Positions 54,843-64,000 of a stretch of 64,000 nucleotides of DNA are shown here, piece by piece. The notes below the pieces were generated by a model that worked only from the letters and a program-made list of their open reading frames with translations, was not told the DNA's origin and searched no databases. Position 1 is the stretch's first letter. Each line of letters starts with the position of its first letter. The DNA lies in NCBI RefSeq assembly GCF_010500865.1, contig NZ_JAAAWN010000019.1:1-64000 (forward strand), given 5' to 3'. Origin of the DNA: Alteromonas profundi (GTDB lineage: Bacteria; Pseudomonadota; Gammaproteobacteria; Enterobacterales; Alteromonadaceae). A program made the translations under genes and the position numbers.

Positions 54843-56225
54843 GTGTTCAATTCTGTTAAGCGAGCTTTTAGCAAGGACAACACTGCTAACTCCGCATTAT
54901 CGCCTCGGGTAATGACCCGCGGGGAGCATGGCATATCTCGTGAGGATATAAGTCCTAATGCGTTAAAAGTAATGTATCGTCTTAACGGAGCCGGCTTCGA
55001 GGCGTATTTAGTCGGGGGCTGTGTTCGCGATATTTTGATGGGTCATGAGCCAAAGGATTTCGACGTGGCCACCAATGCCACGCCTGAGCAAATTAAAGGC
55101 TTATTTAGAAACTGTCGTTTGATTGGTCGACGCTTTAGACTTGCCCATATCGTGTTTGGCCGGGAAGTAATTGAAGTTGCCACGCTGCGAGGACACCACA
55201 GCGAAGAAGCCGAAGATGAAACCACCCCGAAGGCCAAAGCCACCGGCAAACGTGACGCGCACGGGCAGTTGGTGCGCGATAACGTGTTTGGCTCTATTGA
55301 AGAAGATGCGGAACGCCGTGATTTCACCTTTAACGCTATGTATTACAGCGTGGCTGACTTTACGGTAAAAGACTTTGCTAACGGCTTAGAAGCCATTGAA
55401 AAGCGTGAAGTAAAACTAATAGGCGATCCTGAGGTACGTTACCGCGAAGACCCAGTGAGAATGCTTCGTGCAGTACGCTTTGCTGTGAAGCTATCGATGA
55501 GCCTTCACCCACAAACGGCAGCGCCTATCAAACCATTAGCAAACTTGCTGACCAATATCCCCCCTGCGCGTTTGTTCGAAGAAACCTTGAAGCTGTTTCT
55601 TTCTGGTAAAGGTGAAAAGACATTTATGATGTTGCGGGAATACGGCCTAATCGCTCCTTTGTTTCCGCAAATTCAACCTTTCCTGGCTGATGATTCTTGC
55701 CGGGAAATGCAATTTATTTTAAAAGTGTTAAGAAACACCGATGAGCGCATAAACAACGCACAGCGGGTTACCCCTGCGTTCTTGTACGCGGCTTTACTTT
55801 GGTATCCCCTTGAAGAGCGTTGCCAAATATTACAAGCAGAGTCGGGGCTAAATGCCCATGATGCGTTCAATATTGCATCGGGTGAGGTTATTGGCCAGCA
55901 AACGAAAAGCATCATGATCCCCAAGCGGTTTTCAACGGTAATGCGGGATATTTGGGTATTACAACAACGTTTACCGAAACGCTTTGGCCGCCGCGCATTT
56001 CAATTGCTTACCCATCCTAAATTTCGCGCAGCCTATGACTTCTTATTAGTAAGAGGCCAAATAGAAGGCGGTGAATTGCTCGAACTGGCGCAATGGTGGA
56101 CCCACTTTCAGCATGCCGAGGGCGGAAAGCAAAAAGCCATGTTAAACGACCTTAAACGTAGCGAAGGCAGTAAAGGCCCCCGTAAACGTAAGCGTCGCCC
56201 TGCTAAGCGAGCCCCAGATGCATAA
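54843..56225 (+). CDS. pcnB: poly(A) polymerase I
   Basis: A 460-residue nucleotidyltransferase that adds 3' poly(A) to RNAs and speeds their decay. LVGGCVRDILMGHEPKDFDVATNA gives the Gly-Gly and catalytic Asp pair; RRDFTFNAMYY and DPVRMLRAVRFAVKL follow. The C terminus is rich in Arg and Lys (KRKRRPAKRA). The start is GTG at 54843. The end overlaps folK by 8 bp. Confidence 0.96.
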   Translation: MFNSVKRAFSKDNTANSALSPRVMTRGEHGISREDISPNALKVMYRLNGAGFEAYLVGGCVRDILMGHEPKDFDVATNATPEQIKGLFRNCRLIGRRFRLAHIVFGREVIEVATLRGHHSEEAEDETTPKAKATGKRDAHGQLVRDNVFGSIEEDAERRDFTFNAMYYSVADFTVKDFANGLEAIEKREVKLIGDPEVRYREDPVRMLRAVRFAVKLSMSLHPQTAAPIKPLANLLTNIPPARLFEETLKLFLSGKGEKTFMMLREYGLIAPLFPQIQPFLADDSCREMQFILKVLRNTDERINNAQRVTPAFLYAALLWYPLEERCQILQAESGLNAHDAFNIASGEVIGQQTKSIMIPKRFSTVMRDIWVLQQRLPKRFGRRAFQLLTHPKFRAAYDFLLVRGQIEGGELLELAQWWTHFQHAEGGKQKAMLNDLKRSEGSKGPRKRKRRPAKRAPDA

Positions 56226-56715
56226 AGAACATGTTTACATTGGGCTGGGCAGCAACCTGGAAAACCCGACGAAATTGGTCACCGAGGCCTTTGAGGCAAT
56301 AGCGGGTATAGAAGATACACGGGTTCTTAAAACGTCGTCGTTATACGCAAGTAAGCCGATGGGCCCGCAAGACCAACCCGATTATATTAATGCCGTATGC
56401 TTAATAGAGACGGCGCTTAAACCCCATAGCTTATTGAAGCAATTACAGCGTATAGAGCTTGAAAATGGTCGCGATAGAAGCGGCCGGCGCTGGGGGGCAA
56501 GAACCTTAGATTTAGATATTCTGTTGTACGGAAGCCAGAAAATAAAAACCGCTGATTTGACGGTTCCACACATAGGAATGGCTGATCGCGAATTTGTTAT
56601 GGTACCCTTGTTTGAAATAGCCCCAAGCATGGTGATGCCTGATGGGAAGCCTATTTCACATTGGGTGGCAAACTGCTCTCTAGACGGCCTAAAACGTCTG
56701 CGTACTTCCAATTAG
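56218..56715 (+). CDS. folK: HPPK, 6-hydroxymethyl-dihydropterin pyrophosphokinase
   Basis: A 165-residue folate enzyme that transfers pyrophosphate from ATP to the pterin. VYIGLGSNLENP, RRWGARTLDLDILLYG (catalytic Asp pair) and VPHIGMADREFVMVPL are the family motifs. Overlaps pcnB and leads to panB 51 bp later. Confidence 0.97.
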   Translation: MHKEHVYIGLGSNLENPTKLVTEAFEAIAGIEDTRVLKTSSLYASKPMGPQDQPDYINAVCLIETALKPHSLLKQLQRIELENGRDRSGRRWGARTLDLDILLYGSQKIKTADLTVPHIGMADREFVMVPLFEIAPSMVMPDGKPISHWVANCSLDGLKRLRTSN

Positions 56716-56766
56716 CGGCAAAATCCGTATAGTTCGCCACACAATACCCACACTCGGATAGTTGCT

Positions 56767-57561
56767 ATGAAAAAAGTTACTGTGTCTAGTTTGCTAAAGA
56801 AAAAGCAAGCTGGAGAAAAAATTACCTCATTGACAGCCTATGATGCTAGCTTCGCCAAAATGTTTGATGAGCAAGGTATTGATGCCCTGTTAATCGGCGA
56901 CTCTCTGGGTATGGTACTGCAAGGCGAAAGCGACACTTTACCCGTCACCATTGATGATATTGCCTATCACACCCGCTGTGTACGCGCAGGGACTGAGCGC
57001 GCCTTCGTTCTAGCCGATATGCCGTTTATGTCTTACGCCAGTGCCGAACAAACTTACGCTAACGCCGCCACACTTATGGCCGCAGGCGCCAGCATGGTGA
57101 AAATGGAAGGTGGGCGTTGGTTATGTGACACTATTTCAGGGCTACAATTAAGGGGCGTACCCGTATGCGGCCACCTTGGGCTCACCCCCCAATCGGTTCA
57201 TGTTTTTGGTGGCTTTAAAGTACAAGGCCGCGAAGCCGACAAAGCCCAGCAACTCCTTGAGGAAGCTAAAGCGCTTGAGGCAGCGGGCATTCAGCTATTG
57301 GTACTTGAGTGTGTTCCCTCATCTCTTGCAAAGACCATCAGTGAAGCACTGACAATTCCGGTTATTGGCATAGGTGCAGGTAAAGACACCGACGGTCAAA
57401 TATTGGTTATGCATGATATGTTTGGTATTAGCGCCAACTATATGCCTAAGTTCTCTAAAAACTATCTTGCTGATACTGGCGACATGCGTAAGGCAGTTCA
57501 ACAATATATTTCTGATGTCCAAAATGGCGTGTTCCCTTCTGCGGAACACAGCTTCGAGTAA
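56767..57561 (+). CDS. panB: ketopantoate hydroxymethyltransferase
   Basis: A 264-residue TIM-barrel enzyme that makes ketopantoate, the first committed step to pantothenate. [35 protein letters not shown] and [10 protein letters not shown] are characteristic. Followed 10 bp later by panC. Confidence 0.98.
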   Translation: MKKVTVSSLLKKKQAGEKITSLTAYDASFAKMFDEQGIDALLIGDSLGMVLQGESDTLPVTIDDIAYHTRCVRAGTERAFVLADMPFMSYASAEQTYANAATLMAAGASMVKMEGGRWLCDTISGLQLRGVPVCGHLGLTPQSVHVFGGFKVQGREADKAQQLLEEAKALEAAGIQLLVLECVPSSLAKTISEALTIPVIGIGAGKDTDGQILVMHDMFGISANYMPKFSKNYLADTGDMRKAVQQYISDVQNGVFPSAEHSFE

Positions 57562-57571
57562 CGAGGTTAAT

Positions 57572-58420
57572 ATGCAAGTTATCGATAATATCGCGGGGAT
57601 GCGCGCGCTTACCCACGAATGGAAGTGCGATAGCAACAGCGTGGGTTTTGTGCCCACCATGGGCAATTTGCACGAAGGGCACCTAACCCTTGTTAAACGC
57701 GCAAAAGCACACAATCATAAAGTGGTTGTAAGTATTTTCGTTAACCCCATGCAGTTTGGCCAAAACGAAGATTTAGACGCCTACCCTCGCACCATTAACG
57801 CTGATAAGCAAAAGTTACTTGAGGCAGGGGCTGATGCTGTATTCTTGCCCTCAGTGGCTGATATGTATCCACGGGGCCTAGAGCAACAGACCTATGTGGA
57901 AGTACCTGGCCTTTCAGACATATTATGCGGCGCTAGTCGGCCCGGCCATTTTCGAGGCGTAGCCACTGTGGTAGCCAAGTTATTTAATATGGTGCGCCCT
58001 GACGATGCCTTTTTTGGTGAAAAAGACTTTCAGCAATTACAAGTTATCCGTTTGATGGCCGAAGATTTATCTACTGGCATCACAATACACGGTGTGCCCA
58101 CCCAACGCAGCGACTCAGGTTTAGCGTTAAGTTCGCGTAACGGCTATTTATCTGATGAGCAAAAAAACACGGCCGCCACCATTTATGCGTCAATGCAATA
58201 TGCTAAACAGGCTATTGAAAGTGGCGAACGGGATTACCTAGCGCTCGAAAAAGTATTACAAGAAAAATTAGCCCAAGCTGGATTTCGCAACGACTACATC
58301 CATATTGTTAATGCAAACACATTGCAAGCGGCCAGTACTGATGACTCCCACCTGGTGATATTGGTTGCGGCCTACTTAGGGACAACACGCCTTATCGATA
58401 ACTTACAAGTTCACCTATAG
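57572..58420 (+). CDS. panC: pantothenate synthetase
   Basis: A 282-residue ATP-dependent ligase joining pantoate and beta-alanine. GFVPTMGNLHEGHL contains the HIGH-type motif, VVSIFVNPMQFGQNEDLDAYPRT and SSRNGYLS follow. The start at 57572 is chosen by comparison with the family; the frame stays open a further 66 codons upstream, but those lie inside panB. A good terminator follows. Its beta-alanine partner is probably made by PanP, next door. Confidence 0.98.
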   Translation: MQVIDNIAGMRALTHEWKCDSNSVGFVPTMGNLHEGHLTLVKRAKAHNHKVVVSIFVNPMQFGQNEDLDAYPRTINADKQKLLEAGADAVFLPSVADMYPRGLEQQTYVEVPGLSDILCGASRPGHFRGVATVVAKLFNMVRPDDAFFGEKDFQQLQVIRLMAEDLSTGITIHGVPTQRSDSGLALSSRNGYLSDEQKNTAATIYASMQYAKQAIESGERDYLALEKVLQEKLAQAGFRNDYIHIVNANTLQAASTDDSHLVILVAAYLGTTRLIDNLQVHL

Positions 58421-58441
58421 TACATACGCCTATCTAGCGAG

Positions 58442-58485
58442 AAAAAAGCCCCTAATGTTGTATCAACGTTAGGGGCTTTTTTTGT
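58442..58485. terminator. bidirectional terminator between panC and panP
   Basis: AAAAGCCCCTAATGTTG pairs with CAACGTTAGGGGCTTTT (one T-G pair) around a 3-base loop, with A and T runs on the two sides. Confidence 0.93.
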
Positions 58486-58520
58486 ATTTATAATGGTATC
58501 TGGCAGCACTGCCGCTTAAT

Positions 58521-60185
58521 TTAGCTTACAGACACCGCTTCGCCAGCTTCATCAGCTCCGTGCGCTATTAACTGCTGCCATAACTTTGTACGTGTAGCAA
58601 TAAGATGCTGTTCAGCAAGAATAGCTGCTAAGTCGTTATGACTTGTCAGCGGGTTCGCTAACACCACCCTAAACACCGTAATGCATTTTGATGGATAATC
58701 GGGCGCTTCAAGGCGGGTACGAGAAACAAAAGACTTTCCTGCTTCACGCTGCTGTTTTTGTACACTTACCACGAGTCTATCTACTTGCTCTTGCAACTCT
58801 TGGCTTGCGCCGTTTTTTGCCTCTTTAAGCTTTTTTTGTACCGCTAATGGGCATACCCGATAGGTAAGTAACGACAAGGTAGGTGCAGTGGTAAGTTCAA
58901 AATCGGGATGCTTGTTTATCATCTCGGCAAAGGCTTGTGCTTTTTGAATGCTTCTATCAATTAATAACTCATACCCTTTGCGCCCGAAAATATGTAACGC
59001 AGAATACACCATCATCGCCATACCGTTACGAGACCCTTCTAAGGTAGTGGCACCAAGATCTTTAGAGCCTTCACGTAGGATATATTGCGCGTGGTGTCTT
59101 ACTGAGTTGGCATTCTCAGGGTCTTTAAACAACGCCATGCCCGCGCCCATAGGCACATACATTTGTTTGTGGGCGTCGATGGTCACCGAGTCAGCTCGCT
59201 CAATGCCTTTCAGTCTATCGCGGTACTGATTAGAAAATAACGTAGCCCCACCCCACGCTGCATCGACATGAAACCAACAGCCTAGCTCTTTGGCCACATC
59301 GGCCAACTCATTTAACGGGTCTACGTGGCCCGTTTCGGTGGTGCCGCCGATACCCACAATAGCAAGTAACTTGTTACCTTCTTCTTGATAGCGCTTACCG
59401 GCGCGCAGGGCTTTTTCAGGGTCTAAGGTTTGTTGGGGCGCGGGAAGCGCGATAAGTTGCTGGCGCCCTAGCCCTAAGGCATCTACCGCTTTAGATAACG
59501 AGTAGTGTCCCCGCTTGCTGCACATTACACCTAAATTATTAATACCATGAAATCGATACGCTGCGGCTAAGCCTGCTTTTGCGACACCGGCAAAGCCCGG
59601 TTGAGGGCCCAGTATTTTATTTCTTGCTACCCATAAAGCGGTAATATTCGCGATAGTGCCGCCAGAGCAAAACGCCCCAAGGGCATGCTTTGCACTATGA
59701 AGGTGATGATCGTAAAACTCCCGTGAGCGGTCATAAACCAAGTTGTGCAACATGCCAAGTACTTGTCGCTCTAAGGGCGTGAACGCTTTCGAGGTTTCAA
59801 TTTTAACGAGGTTTTGATTGAGCCCAACCATTAACTTCGACAAGGGGAGATGGAAATAGGGCAAGGCTGAGGTCATATGGCCGATAAAACTAGGCGAGTA
59901 AGTATTAACCGAGTGCGCCACTAGTTTATCTAGCAAGCTTTCAGCATGTGTTGAAACAAACTCTGGAGATTCTGGCACTTTGGCATCAGCAAAGTCTTTT
60001 TCCACTTCTTCTAGCGACGTTTTTTTGGTCACAACGTGTTGCGACAAAAAGTCGAGAATATTGTCTGACAAATGCTGTTCAATTTGCGCCAGTTTTGAGT
60101 CTTTGTGTTCAGGTTTGGTAAAGACCCTAAACAAGTGCTCTAGACTAACTTGAGCTTCACCCACTAAACACACCTCACTAAACAA
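58521..60185 (-). CDS. panP: PLP-dependent aspartate 1-decarboxylase PanP
   Basis: A 554-residue pyridoxal-phosphate decarboxylase of the group II (glutamate-decarboxylase-like) family. The cofactor Lys is in SVTIDAHKQMYVPMGAGM; GGTTETGHVDPLNELADVAKE and HVDAAWGGATL complete the PLP site. In vibrios and relatives PanP makes beta-alanine from aspartate, replacing the unrelated pyruvoyl enzyme PanD. The place beside panBC, convergent with panC, and the absence of panD here support that role over glutamate decarboxylation. Confidence 0.9.
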   Translation of the reverse strand: MFSEVCLVGEAQVSLEHLFRVFTKPEHKDSKLAQIEQHLSDNILDFLSQHVVTKKTSLEEVEKDFADAKVPESPEFVSTHAESLLDKLVAHSVNTYSPSFIGHMTSALPYFHLPLSKLMVGLNQNLVKIETSKAFTPLERQVLGMLHNLVYDRSREFYDHHLHSAKHALGAFCSGGTIANITALWVARNKILGPQPGFAGVAKAGLAAAYRFHGINNLGVMCSKRGHYSLSKAVDALGLGRQQLIALPAPQQTLDPEKALRAGKRYQEEGNKLLAIVGIGGTTETGHVDPLNELADVAKELGCWFHVDAAWGGATLFSNQYRDRLKGIERADSVTIDAHKQMYVPMGAGMALFKDPENANSVRHHAQYILREGSKDLGATTLEGSRNGMAMMVYSALHIFGRKGYELLIDRSIQKAQAFAEMINKHPDFELTTAPTLSLLTYRVCPLAVQKKLKEAKNGASQELQEQVDRLVVSVQKQQREAGKSFVSRTRLEAPDYPSKCITVFRVVLANPLTSHNDLAAILAEQHLIATRTKLWQQLIAHGADEAGEAVSVS

Positions 60186-60496
60186 TGGAACTGATGTACA
60201 TCAAGCACATAACACCCGGTGCAGTATAATAAAACCACCGGCGCGGAACCTTTTATGCGTTACCACCACTGAAAGCTGATCACAGGACTTTCAAGGGGGG
60301 TGAACTTTACCCTAGATTAGCAAACACGCCAAGTAGTAAACCCTTGGTATTTACTCCCTCTATCGCACGAGGAATAAGGCCTTAACAGCAAAATATCCGC
60401 TATGAACGGGTTTTACTGGTAGTTGCAACTCTACTATTGCTTAGCGTCTGCTATATTTTAATTATGAATAATTACAAAAAACTAAGGTGATGGGCT
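60186..60496. other. intergenic region between panP and an EAL gene
   Basis: 311 bp between divergent genes, holding both promoters; AAGGTG lies 9 bases before the EAL gene's ATG. No ORF, hairpin or operator that I would call. Confidence 0.5.
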
Positions 60497-61246
60497 ATGC
60501 CGATAAGAGAAATAAGTAAAGGCTTTAGCATAAACAACGTAGTACCTTACTTTCAACCTATCATAGACTTAACCAGCCAACGGGTGTGGCGGTACGAATG
60601 TTTAGCCCGCTTTGTTGCTGGTGATGACAAAACCTTCTTACCCAGCGAATTTTTATACCTAGTAGAGCGCGAACACCATATGCAAGCTCTCACCGAAGCC
60701 ATGTTTTGTCAATCTGCGCGTTATTTTCGCGACCTTAATATGCCTTGGAGTATTAACATTAGTCACAGTGACTTGGAAAACCCCCAGCTTGCTGGTGTGT
60801 TGTTGTCGCACCTTAATGATTATCCAAACCCAGAACGCATAAGCATAGAAATTAGCGCACTTAGTGCGCTGGCTTCCCCCCGTGCGTTTTCCCACTTTGT
60901 AGAGCAATGTATGCACGGTGGCATAGGCGTATTTATCGATAATGTAGGCGCAAAACCGGGTAACATCGTGCCTCTATTAAACTTACCTATTCGTGGGATA
61001 AAGCTGGCCGGCGGCTTATTGAAGCGCTACAACCACCGTTGCGATGCATTAGCCCCTTGGCGCGCTGACGATGACGCTACTCACGAGTATGTCGATAACA
61101 TGATTGCCCAATGTCACCATCGAAGCATCAGCGTTGTTGCAGAGCACGTTGAAACCCCTCTTATGTTAGAGCAATTAGTTAATTTACCTATCCGCTATGC
61201 GCAAGGGTTTGTTTTTAGCCCTCCGCAGGCTTACACAAACCGGTAA
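60497..61246 (+). CDS. stand-alone EAL-domain protein, degenerate
   Basis: A 249-residue protein made of one EAL domain and nothing else. The signature EAL reads ECL in YECLARF; the DDFG loop reads DNVG in GVFIDNVGAKPG; the Lys-x-Asp reads KLA in GIKLAGG; AEHVET and YAQGFVFSPP are kept. Loss of metal-binding Asp suggests that it does not cleave cyclic-di-GMP but may bind it or a partner protein. No membrane segment. Convergent with the TrmB-like gene, 15 bp apart. Confidence 0.88.
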   Translation: MPIREISKGFSINNVVPYFQPIIDLTSQRVWRYECLARFVAGDDKTFLPSEFLYLVEREHHMQALTEAMFCQSARYFRDLNMPWSINISHSDLENPQLAGVLLSHLNDYPNPERISIEISALSALASPRAFSHFVEQCMHGGIGVFIDNVGAKPGNIVPLLNLPIRGIKLAGGLLKRYNHRCDALAPWRADDDATHEYVDNMIAQCHHRSISVVAEHVETPLMLEQLVNLPIRYAQGFVFSPPQAYTNR

Positions 61247-61261
61247 GCAAAATAAGCTAAA

Positions 61262-61930
61262 TTAGCCTTCTTCTGCTTCGCAAAGCAACTGCCAGCAAGT
61301 TTGCTGGCTAGCGCGGTACTTTCGTTCAAACGGGGTAATACTTTCAGCTGTGGAAATCTCAGTGAGACTACCCTGTAGCCCATAATGTTTCGCCGCTTGC
61401 GCAAACTCCATTAAATACACAAGCCAGTTACTGCGCACTTCTATATTTGGCGTAATTGCCATCAAATCGACCATAGCCGCGCTACCATGCCAACGCTTTT
61501 GTACCTGCGTTTTTTTAGGATACGGGTTTGGGTATAGCAAAAAATGTTTGTCTACCTGCCAGTTGCTTTGGTGCACCAAACGCCAAAAATCATTTACATC
61601 GGCGCGTATCACACGATAGTTGCCTGTGCCTGCACTGTAATGTTGGTGCTTGTCCACCCGCTGGGCTGATTTATCAAGGCCTATAACACGATGGTTAGGG
61701 TAGTTTTTCGCAATAGTGGCGGTACTCTCCCCCACTCCGCAACACGAATCTAAAATTATGCTATCAAAGGTACCATCTAACCAGTGGCATGCCTCATCGA
61801 AGGCAGCCTGGGTATGCGCCCCTATGGGACGCAAGTTTTCGCTGTTTTTATATTTAACCACCAATTCATCTAGCTTGTCGTGCACCCCTTGCTGATTGGT
61901 GGTAATGGCTCTTGAGTTCCCCATACTCAT
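61262..61930 (-). CDS. TrmB-like SAM-dependent methyltransferase
   Basis: A 222-residue protein related to tRNA (guanine-46-N7) methyltransferase. The SAM loop is DSCCGVGESTA, followed by VIGLDKSAQRV; LLYPNPYPKKTQVQKRWHG resembles the TrmB catalytic loop PDPWPK and TPFERKY resembles the TrmB C-terminal TKFE motif. The differences suggest a paralogue with another or broader substrate. Its ATG overlaps the YadH stop by one base, so it is co-expressed with the ABC transporter. Confidence 0.75.
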   Translation of the reverse strand: MSMGNSRAITTNQQGVHDKLDELVVKYKNSENLRPIGAHTQAAFDEACHWLDGTFDSIILDSCCGVGESTATIAKNYPNHRVIGLDKSAQRVDKHQHYSAGTGNYRVIRADVNDFWRLVHQSNWQVDKHFLLYPNPYPKKTQVQKRWHGSAAMVDLMAITPNIEVRSNWLVYLMEFAQAAKHYGLQGSLTEISTAESITPFERKYRASQQTCWQLLCEAEEG

Positions 61931-62760
61931 TAGCTACGAATTCCTTTGCCTGTCTTAAGTAAGTAGTACGCAATACTAAACAAAAGGATGTTAAAGCCCA
62001 CTAAAAGCCCAAGTGACAAGCCTACGTGAACATCTGATGCACCTAAAAAACCATAACGGAAACCGTTTACCATATATACCACTGGGTTGGCTTTACTTAC
62101 CCACTGCCAGAACTCTGGCAACAAGCTTAATGAATAGAATACGCCGCCTAGGTAAGTAAGAGGGGTTAACACGAAGGTAGGTACCACGCTGATATCATCA
62201 AATGTTTTGGCAAAAACCGCATTAATTAAGCCCGCTGTGGCAAACAAAGTAGCGGTGAGAATTAAGGTTATCGCGATAATACCCAAGCTAAAAATTTGAA
62301 CGTCGACAAAAAATAGTGACACTAGGGTAACTATAATGCCGATAAGAATAGCGCGGGCCACACCCCCGCCCACATACCCAAGGATAATTACCGATGTAGG
62401 CACAGGTGATACTAATAGCTCTTCAATGTTGCGCTGAAACTTGGCGCTAAAGAAAGACGAAGACACATTGGCATATGAGTTTGTGATCACCGACATCATT
62501 ATAAGGCCGGGCACGATAAACTCCATATAGGTAAAGCCACCCATTTCGCCGATGCGATTGCCAATTAAGCTTCCAAAGATCACAAAGTAGAGGCTCATGG
62601 TAATAGCGGGAGGCACCAGTGTTTGAATCCAGATGCGCAAAAAGCGCGTACACTCTTTTATCCAGATAGTAGTAAGCGCAACGTAATTTTGCTTAATCCA
62701 CCCCACTTTATGATCAGCATTCAATGGGTTGTTCTCAACTGTATTGTTTTCGGTTTTCAT
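61930..62760 (-). CDS. yadH: ABC-2 type permease YadH
   Basis: A 276-residue membrane subunit of an exporter, with about six TM helices after a cytoplasmic N terminus (from about residue 42). VPPAITMSLYFVIFGSLIG, FIVPGLIMMSVITNSYAN and VLTPLTYLGGVFYSL fit the ABC-2 family and E. coli YadH. Substrate unknown. It follows yadG by 3 bp; in E. coli the yadGH pair also lies near the pan genes. Confidence 0.92.
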   Translation of the reverse strand: MKTENNTVENNPLNADHKVGWIKQNYVALTTIWIKECTRFLRIWIQTLVPPAITMSLYFVIFGSLIGNRIGEMGGFTYMEFIVPGLIMMSVITNSYANVSSSFFSAKFQRNIEELLVSPVPTSVIILGYVGGGVARAILIGIIVTLVSLFFVDVQIFSLGIIAITLILTATLFATAGLINAVFAKTFDDISVVPTFVLTPLTYLGGVFYSLSLLPEFWQWVSKANPVVYMVNGFRYGFLGASDVHVGLSLGLLVGFNILLFSIAYYLLKTGKGIRS

Positions 62761-62763
62761 TGC

Positions 62764-63684
62764 TTACCCCTGTGCCTTCGCCGATTCAACTAAGCGTACA
62801 AATAATTCTTCTAAGCGGTTAGATTTATTACGCATACTCATTACTTGTACATTTTGCTCTGATAGCTGGGTAAATACAGGGTTTAGCCCCTCTGTTTTCT
62901 CAACATCTACTTCTAAAGTGTGATCGTCAATTAAACGGTGTTCAAACCCCGTTAACGCGGGTGTACCTGAGGCAGCGTTAATATCCAACACGAAGGTTTC
63001 AATACTTAACTTTGACAGTAGTGACTTCATACTGGTGTTTTCAACAATAACGCCTTTATTAATTATGGCGATATTGCGACACAACATTTCTGCTTCTTCT
63101 AAGTAGTGAGTGGTTAGGATGATGGTGATCCCCCGACGATTGATCTCTTCTAAAAAGCCCCACATAGAACGGCGAATTTCTATATCAACCCCAGCAGTAG
63201 GCTCATCTAAAATCAATAATTTGGGTTCATGCATCAAAGCACGCGCTATCATCAGTCTGCGTTTCATACCACCAGAGAGCTCACGGGCTCGAGCATCTCG
63301 TTTTTCCCACAGATCGAGTTGCGCCAAATACTTTTGCGCGCGCTCTTTTGCCACTGAACGAGGAACCCCATAGTAACCCGCTTGGTTCAGTACAATCTGC
63401 ATCACGGTTTCAAACTGATTGAAATTGAATTCTTGTGGTACTAAGCCAATACAGGCTTTCGCTTGTTCCATTTGACTATTCAAATCGAAACCGAATACCG
63501 ATACCGTGCCTTCAGTTTGTTTAACCAGCGAACTAATGATGCCAATAGTGGTGGATTTTCCCGCACCATTAGGCCCAAGTAAGGCAAAAAAGTCGCCTTC
63601 TTCAACGGTTAAATCAACACCTTTAAGTGCCTGAACTCCGCCTTTATAGGTTTTCTTTAACCCTGATATATCTAACGCTTTCAT
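62764..63684 (-). CDS. yadG: ABC transporter ATPase YadG
   Basis: A 306-residue ATP-binding subunit. Walker A GPNGAGKSTTIGII, Q-loop IGLVPQEFNF, signature LSGGMKRRLMIARA, Walker B LILDEPTAGVD and switch His in LTTHYLEEAEML. A C-terminal extension of about 90 residues is typical of this exporter subgroup. It should energise YadH. Confidence 0.94.
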   Translation of the reverse strand: MKALDISGLKKTYKGGVQALKGVDLTVEEGDFFALLGPNGAGKSTTIGIISSLVKQTEGTVSVFGFDLNSQMEQAKACIGLVPQEFNFNQFETVMQIVLNQAGYYGVPRSVAKERAQKYLAQLDLWEKRDARARELSGGMKRRLMIARALMHEPKLLILDEPTAGVDIEIRRSMWGFLEEINRRGITIILTTHYLEEAEMLCRNIAIINKGVIVENTSMKSLLSKLSIETFVLDINAASGTPALTGFEHRLIDDHTLEVDVEKTEGLNPVFTQLSEQNVQVMSMRNKSNRLEELFVRLVESAKAQG

Positions 63685-64000
63685 GTTTAGCCTGTGAGTT
63701 GAGAGTGACTGCTAGTCTGCTTTGGTGTGGTTTGCAAAAGGTGCACTTAGCTGTGCGACGCGCAAAATATTAACACCGATAAAAAGTATGATAGGGCGAC
63801 ATACCGCCAATAATTTACCGTAAATAGTGCTGGCAAATGACAATATTTCAACCCCTTACCCTATGCACCCTTTGCGGTTTTCAGTAACAAAGCCGTTTAC
63901 TGACATCAATTGTGATGAGTAGAGCAGGTTATTATGCCACATTTGTACCCTTCACGGTTTGAACCTTGGTGCTAACTTGCCGAGTATTTTACCTTATTTA
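63685..64000. other. region upstream of yadG
   Basis: About 315 bp to the window edge with no ORF I can support. It must contain the yadG promoter; no clear hexamers or operator stand out. Confidence 0.5.

Noticed and set aside
57374-57571. upstream extension of panC
   Set aside because: Lies inside panB; family comparison places the start at 57572.

Overview
The window looks like a chromosomal segment of a marine gammaproteobacterium of the Alteromonas/Alteromonadaceae type. The evidence is moderate GC, E. coli-like core synteny, zinc-type L31, PanP in place of PanD, a GlyGly-CTERM surface protein and several EAL/HDOD proteins. No rRNA, tRNA, CRISPR array or prophage was seen. The only mobile element is the cut-off end of an IS3-family element at positions 1-127.

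Layout. 0.4-9.1 kb: a chemoreceptor, a Fur-box TonB receptor with a PepSY membrane protein (iron uptake), and a large secreted beta-propeller/amidohydrolase fusion. 9.3-10.9 kb: a class I-like HMG-CoA reductase with an N-terminal extension. 11.2-16.3 kb: the most interesting segment, a compact five-gene cassette that I read as an undescribed ribosomal peptide (RiPP, graspetide-type) system. It has an HlyD adaptor, a C39-peptidase ABC exporter, a HTH-only LuxR regulator, a 65-residue precursor with a double-glycine leader, and an ATP-grasp ligase. 16.3-36.3 kb: the hslUV-ftsN-priA-rpmE-metJ-metF order known from E. coli, interrupted by an 11 kb block (CsgG-like, LpoB-like and COG3014-like envelope proteins plus a 1855-residue VWA/GlyGly-CTERM protein) and by a short malic enzyme.

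36.5-40.9 kb: yihY, a small-membrane-protein/lipoprotein pair, a prolyl aminopeptidase, dtd and a GNAT-hotdog fusion (yiiD-like). 41-49 kb: rpoH, ftsX, ftsE, ftsY and rsmD, with two tandem EAL-HDOD genes inserted between rpoH and ftsX. 49-58.4 kb: yjaG, yhgN, a mini HTH protein, pepB, then the conserved run sfsA-dksA-gluQ-pcnB-folK-panB-panC. 58.5-63.7 kb: panP, a degenerate EAL protein, a TrmB-like methyltransferase and the YadGH ABC transporter.

Regulatory logic visible in the DNA: a strong sigma-32 promoter before hslVU together with rpoH in the same window; a sigma-E-like promoter before rpoH; MetJ boxes between metJ and metF; a Fur box before the TonB receptor. MetJ itself carries an unusual C-terminal tail made of five in-frame 18-bp repeats.
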